NCBI GenBank assembly: GCA_030609245.1
Contig: JAUWCP010000091.1
Coordinates: forward strand, 1 to 9,008
Origin: Hyphomicrobium sp.
GTDB taxonomy: Bacteria > Pseudomonadota > Alphaproteobacteria > Rhizobiales > Hyphomicrobiaceae
Reading direction: 5' to 3'
Length of the DNA: 9,008 bases
Shown: one piece after another, positions 5,693-9,008 of the stretch
Numbering within the stretch: the stretch's first letter is position 1
Layout: each line of letters opens with the position of its first letter
Program-made: the position numbers and the translations under genes
The notes under the pieces: generated by a model
Seen by the model: only the letters and a program-made list of their open reading frames with translations
What the model was told of the DNA's origin: nothing
The model's database searches: none

Positions 5693-8202
5693 CAATCTTT
5701 GGCGATTTTCGCTGGCGGCATCGCCCACAGGCGCACTTTGCCATTCGCGCCTGCTGACGCCAGTTGTTGCCCGTTGGGCGCAAAGGCAAGAGCCGTCGCA
5801 CCACCGATATGACCGGTCAACGTGTGCGAGGAATTGCGCCGATTGAGGTTCCACAGACGTACTGTCCCATCCTCACCTGCCGAGGCGAGCAGGGTTCCTG
5901 AGGGCGAGAACGCCAGATCTTCGACTTTCCCCTTATGACCGCGGAGCAGACGCAGCATGCGGCGCGACAAGGCCGACCAGACCCGGATACGGCCATCGAG
6001 CGCACTGCCAGCGAGCCTCTTTCCGTTGTGAGAGAACGCAAGAGCGGTGATAAAGTCGCGCTGCCCGCGATACGTGCGCTTGCGCTTCAACGATTTCAGA
6101 TCCCACAATCGCACGGTCTTATCGGCACTGCCTGAAGCGAGCAGCCCCCGACCAGGCGCAACAGCAAGGGCCTGTACGGCATTGTCATGACCCTCCAGAA
6201 CGCTCAAGGGTGCGGATGGCTGGTGCACGTCCCACAGCGTAACCTTCCAGTCATGGCTCGCGACCGCAAACCGGTCGGGGTCGCCCAAAAAGGCAACCGC
6301 CCAGATATTGGCCTCGTTTCGTTGAACCGTTGCGAGCTTTTCCCCGCGCTCCAGGCCCCAGAGCACAACCTTGCCGTTGGCATGCCCCGTCAAAGCGCGC
6401 TTGCCATAGAGTGCGAGCGCGGTGGCTCCGCCGTCGTCAAGCTCGATGGTGCGGATAAGAGAATGTTGGGCGGCGTCCCAAACCTTGATCGTGGCATCCT
6501 TGCCGGCTGTCACGATCCAGCGCCCATCGTCTGAATAGTCGAGGCCCGCGACGCGGCCCTGGTGCGCATCGAACTCGGCAATCGGAACGACGCCTGAAGC
6601 TGGCGGCCTCGCCTGGGTCTGCAGGCTCGGCGGCACAGCCACGCCAGGGGCCCCAACCGAAGAGATCCGGTCCTGCATGGCGACCGCCGCGCTTGCAACA
6701 CCGACGCCAATAAGAAGCTTGAAGGCGAGCGAAACCCACCGCCGGCGGGTGCCCTTCACCGGGCGCGGGCGCGTCTGGCGGCGCGGTTCGAAAAGCCAGC
6801 GCGGTTTCCGCGCAGCCTTTTTTGGAGCCGCGGACTTTTTGGGCTCAGCTTTCTTGGGCTCAGCTTTCTTGGGCTCGGCTTTGTTGGGCTCGGCTTTGTT
6901 GGGCCCAGCTTTGTTGAGTGCAGGCTTCTTGAGCCAAGGACTCTTGGGGACCGGACTCTTGGGGACCGGATTCTTGGGGACCAGATTCTTGGGGCCCGGC
7001 CTCTTGGGCGTGGCAACTTTCTTAGTTTTCGGAGTAGGCGCCTGTTCCTCGAGCTTAACCGTCTCGGCAAGTGCAGATGACGCGACTGCCCGCGCTATGG
7101 GAGCGCCTCGCGGAGCGGGCTTTCTCCGCAGCTCGTCGAAAAAATCGAGCATACCGCCCTTGGGGCCCGGCACGTCGGGCGAGACGTGCGCCGGCTTAGC
7201 GGCAGCTGGCGCCCGACGATTAGCCGGTGGCTCGGCCACTATCGCTTCGTCCGCTTCAGAAGGAGCGTCCTTTTCTTTCTTCTTCTTTTTCTCCAACGAA
7301 CGCGTGAGCCACCCCGTTTTTAGAGGATCGGCCGCCAACAGGTCGTTGCGCCAATCTGCGATCGACTGCGGCCTCGACTCGACGTTGAGCTTCAGGGCGC
7401 GATCGATTGCCTTGAGGAAGCCCGGCCGGTAGGAGCTGATCGCGGCCTCTTGGGCCGGCACGATCTCATCTTTGACCATGCGCGAGGGCGCGTCCGGTGG
7501 ACGCTTGCCGGTAACTGCATGATAGAGCGTCGCGCCCAGCGCATAGATGTCGGTCCATGGGCCTTGTCGCTTGCTCGTTTCGGCGTACTGCTCGTAGGGA
7601 CTGTAGCCCGGCTTGACGAGCGCGGAGACCGTCTTGGAGTGCGAAGCGATCTCGCCGCGAGCCGAACCAAAATCGATAAGAACCGGATCGCCCGCCTTGC
7701 GGATGATGATGTTGTCCGGCGCGATGTCACGATGCAGGAAGTCGGATTTATGGATCAGCTCCAGCGCATCGAGCATCGGTGCCAAAATGGCATCGAGCTC
7801 CTTTTGCCGCGGCGCGCGGCCCCGCGACTTCAACCAGCTCTTGAGGCTTTCACCCTCCTCGAAGTGCAGGACCATGTAGCCGGTATTGTTGGAGCGGAAG
7901 TAGCGATAGACCCGCACAATATTTGTGTGATCGAACTTGGCGAGCGTTTGTGCTTCTTCGATGAACCGGTCTAAGCCCCAGCGGTAGTCGCCAGCGCAGT
8001 CCTGTGAACGCGGTGCCGCCTCGATACCGCCGGCCCGCGCGGCGAAGTCACTTGGAAAATACTCTTTGATGGTGACAAGGCGTGCGAGTGCAATCTCGTC
8101 CGCGAGATAGGTGATGCCGAAACCGCCAGCCCCCAGCACTCGCTCGATGCGGTAGTCGCCGACGAGTTCGGTTCCGCTAGGCAGCGCTACGAGATTCGTC
8201 AT
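5692..8202 (-). CDS. Transmembrane Ser/Thr protein kinase with repeat linker and C-terminal WD40 propeller
   Basis: 836 residues. The kinase domain (about 17-288) has the glycine loop GAGGFG (24-29), ATP lysine K46 (TIKEYFP), helix-C E83, catalytic D159 and N164 in HRDIAPDN, DFG 177-179 and PYEQY (202-206). The usual lysine two residues after the catalytic Asp is Ala161. A low-complexity linker (about 300-485) is rich in Lys, Pro and Ala. One transmembrane helix (about 489-509) is preceded by GTRRRW. Seven WD40 repeats follow, starting near 543, 583, 623, 666, 708, 750 and 792, and most end in VWD, LWD or a similar sequence: enough for a complete seven-bladed propeller. Basic residues before the helix place the kinase in the cytoplasm and the propeller in the periplasm. 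The ATG follows GGGGA at short spacing. It is divergent from an FHA-domain gene, a likely phosphorylation partner. Substrates are unknown. Confidence 0.93.
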   Translation of the reverse strand: MTNLVALPSGTELVGDYRIERVLGAGGFGITYLADEIALARLVTIKEYFPSDFAARAGGIEAAPRSQDCAGDYRWGLDRFIEEAQTLAKFDHTNIVRVYRYFRSNNTGYMVLHFEEGESLKSWLKSRGRAPRQKELDAILAPMLDALELIHKSDFLHRDIAPDNIIIRKAGDPVLIDFGSARGEIASHSKTVSALVKPGYSPYEQYAETSKRQGPWTDIYALGATLYHAVTGKRPPDAPSRMVKDEIVPAQEAAISSYRPGFLKAIDRALKLNVESRPQSIADWRNDLLAADPLKTGWLTRSLEKKKKKEKDAPSEADEAIVAEPPANRRAPAAAKPAHVSPDVPGPKGGMLDFFDELRRKPAPRGAPIARAVASSALAETVKLEEQAPTPKTKKVATPKRPGPKNLVPKNPVPKSPVPKSPWLKKPALNKAGPNKAEPNKAEPKKAEPKKAEPKKSAAPKKAARKPRWLFEPRRQTRPRPVKGTRRRWVSLAFKLLIGVGVASAAVAMQDRISSVGAPGVAVPPSLQTQARPPASGVVPIAEFDAHQGRVAGLDYSDDGRWIVTAGKDATIKVWDAAQHSLIRTIELDDGGATALALYGKRALTGHANGKVVLWGLERGEKLATVQRNEANIWAVAFLGDPDRFAVASHDWKVTLWDVHQPSAPLSVLEGHDNAVQALAVAPGRGLLASGSADKTVRLWDLKSLKRKRTYRGQRDFITALAFSHNGKRLAGSALDGRIRVWSALSRRMLRLLRGHKGKVEDLAFSPSGTLLASAGEDGTVRLWNLNRRNSSHTLTGHIGGATALAFAPNGQQLASAGANGKVRLWAMPPAKIAKD
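6841..7020 (-). repeat. Twelve-unit 15-bp minisatellite coding a pentapeptide repeat in the kinase linker
   Basis: Twelve consecutive 15-bp units stay in register. Read on the + strand, units at 6841 and 6856 are identical (GGGCTCAGCTTTCTT), those at 6871 and 6886 are identical (GGGCTCGGCTTTGTT), and 6901 is GGGCCCAGCTTTGTT. The older half (6916-7020) is more diverged, with GGGGACCGGACTCTT-like units at 6946, 6961 and 6976. Each unit codes one pentapeptide of the kinase (residues 395-454): KVATP, KRPGP, KNLVP, KNPVP, KSPVP, KSPWL, KKPAL, NKAGP, NKAEP twice, KKAEP twice. The identical neighbours indicate recent slippage-type expansion. The array lengthens a positively charged, proline-spaced linker between kinase and membrane. 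Confidence 0.9.
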
Positions 8203-8420
8203 GGTTCCCCGGGACGCTCCGGCCTGGGCCTACCGCATCACAAAGGCCCGCAACCGTTCGCCAATGACTTTTAGCCTCCGGACAAATGCATCGCGCATGA
8301 TTGTGGCGCTCGCGCGAGCGATGCACTCTATATGAACAATTCCCAGCCTCGTCGCTTTGCGGTCATGTTCCTGCCGTCATACCACATAAGGCTTACTGTG
8401 ATTTGCCCCAAGAGAATTTC
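8203..8420. promoter_or_regulatory. Divergent intergenic region between kinase and FHA genes
   Basis: This 218-bp stretch must contain the promoters for both divergent genes. The clearest structure is an inverted repeat, TGCATCGC (8287-8294) and GCGATGCA (8318-8325), enclosing a perfect 14-bp palindrome CGCTCGCGCGAGCG (8307-8320) that overlaps its right arm. A CTATATG stretch (8328-8334) could be a -10 element for the + strand gene, but the nearest TTG-type -35 (TTGTGG, 8301-8306) is 22 bp away, too far for a standard promoter. On the minus strand TTGGGG and TATGTG are 17 bp apart but match consensus poorly. I call no promoter. Confidence 0.4.
8287..8325. other. Nested inverted repeat / possible operator
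   Basis: The outer arms are TGCATCGC (8287-8294) and GCGATGCA (8318-8325), perfectly complementary over 8 bp. Within and overlapping them is the self-complementary CGCTCGCGCGAGCG (8307-8320). The two pairings are mutually exclusive as RNA hairpins. Placed near the middle of a divergent promoter region, the site could be a shared operator. No regulator can be named. Confidence 0.4.
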
Positions 8421-9008
8421 ATGAGGCCACCTTGGTCAATGATGCCGGTCCTGATCGCCGCGATAGCGGTTATCATTTCATCTGATATCGGAGCTTCTGC
8501 GGTCCTGGTCGAGGCCGCTGACACCGCAATGACACCGGACTCTCAGAGCCTGCTAAGCAAATCTGTAGTCACCATTGCAGCGGTCGGCGCCAGCGGCGAC
8601 CCCTGGCTGAGTTTTCAACAATGGTTTCGTGGGAGTTTCGAGCAGGCGCCAGCCTTGATGCTGGGCCTCCTCGCAGTGCTCGCCATTCCGCCACTCGCGC
8701 TTGCGGGATTCTTTTTGCGCCGTCCGCGTCGCTCACCCGATGCTACGCTCGTCATATCGCACCCCTCTCAGCGATCCCGCGCAAAACCAAGAGCGACAAC
8801 GGCGCGAACCGAAGTTTCCTCCTGGCCGACAGAAGCTTGGGTCAACATCGAAGGCATGCCGGGCGGCCATTTCGTGATTGGCCGCTCGCTTGTCAGAATT
8901 GGACGCGAGTCCGACAACGATATTCGGCTCTCGGCCAAGACCGTCCATCGCTACCACGCCGTCATCCGCCGCACGACCGACGGTGAAGTGGTGATCACCG
9001 ACCTTTCG
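8421..9008 (+). CDS. Membrane-anchored FHA-domain protein, 3' truncated by window end
   Basis: 196 codons are visible from the ATG at 8421 to the window edge, with no stop. A hydrophobic N-terminal segment (about 9-20, then ASA) looks like a signal peptide or anchor. A polar stretch (about 30-75) precedes a strong transmembrane helix at about 77-99 that ends in LRRPRR. The basic flank places what follows in the cytoplasm. A Ser/Arg/Thr-rich linker leads to an FHA domain from about 140: VRIGRESDNDIRL (158-170) and KTVHRYHAVI (173-182). FHA domains bind phosphothreonine peptides; G161-R162 and H179 are in place, while the usual Ser of the SRxHA motif is H176. The start is preceded by AAGAGAATTTC, a weak ribosome-binding site; Met7 and Met8 are alternative starts. 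Its divergent neighbour is a Ser/Thr kinase whose catalytic domain should face the same compartment. Confidence 0.85.
   Translation, partial: MRPPWSMMPVLIAAIAVIISSDIGASAVLVEAADTAMTPDSQSLLSKSVVTIAAVGASGDPWLSFQQWFRGSFEQAPALMLGLLAVLAIPPLALAGFFLRRPRRSPDATLVISHPSQRSRAKPRATTARTEVSSWPTEAWVNIEGMPGGHFVIGRSLVRIGRESDNDIRLSAKTVHRYHAVIRRTTDGEVVITDLS

Noticed and set aside
6677..7432. A 251-codon open frame antisense to the kinase, with repeated FLGSA-type pentapeptides
   Set aside because: It is the mirror of the 15-bp minisatellite and GC-rich kinase codons. The kinase frame has full domain support, and this one has no recognisable start context or homology.
8621..8986. A 121-codon + strand frame overlapping the FHA gene
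   Set aside because: The overlapping frame carries the transmembrane helix and FHA motifs; this one is an out-of-frame shadow.

Overview
The window looks like chromosomal DNA of an alphaproteobacterium, most likely Hyphomicrobiales (Hyphomicrobium-like). The reasons are GC-rich coding DNA, a bd oxidase of the short Q-loop (CIO-like) type, a membrane-anchored thermonuclease-like protein with a C-terminal GERWFCSE module, and FHA and kinase motif variants (TVHRYHA, HRDIAPDN) that I associate with this group. The taxonomic call rests on family resemblance only, because no rRNA or other marker gene is present.

Layout, left to right: (1) the 3' end of an unidentified gene (2-163, +), possibly a jelly-roll carbohydrate-active protein; (2) an HtrA/Deg-type serine protease with one PDZ domain and no visible signal peptide (293-1345, +); (3) a convergent intergenic stretch holding three adjacent hairpins, with two of the three loops C-rich, a terminator and possible small-RNA locus; (4) a three-helix membrane protein with a degenerate SNase domain (1638-3017, -); (5) cydA-cydB, a cytochrome bd quinol oxidase operon (3147-5558, -); (6) a large transmembrane Ser/Thr kinase with a Lys/Pro/Ala pentapeptide-repeat linker and a seven-repeat WD40 propeller (5692-8202, -); (7) a 218-bp divergent promoter region; (8) the start of a membrane-anchored FHA-domain protein cut by the window end (8421-9008, +).

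The most coherent functional story is the divergent kinase/FHA pair. The topologies I predict put the kinase domain and the phosphothreonine-binding FHA domain both in the cytoplasm, and the WD40 propeller in the periplasm, so the pair could be a transmembrane phospho-signalling module. The bd oxidase would supply high-affinity or inhibitor-resistant quinol oxidation. The HtrA protease and the SNase-like protein suggest envelope or stress functions, but nothing in the sequence links them mechanistically to the oxidase. No mobile element, CRISPR array, tRNA or rRNA was seen. The possibly novel points are the three-hairpin element at 1486-1597, the SNase domain with two substituted catalytic positions, and the kinase with a probable extracytoplasmic WD40 sensor and a 12-unit 15-bp minisatellite in its linker.
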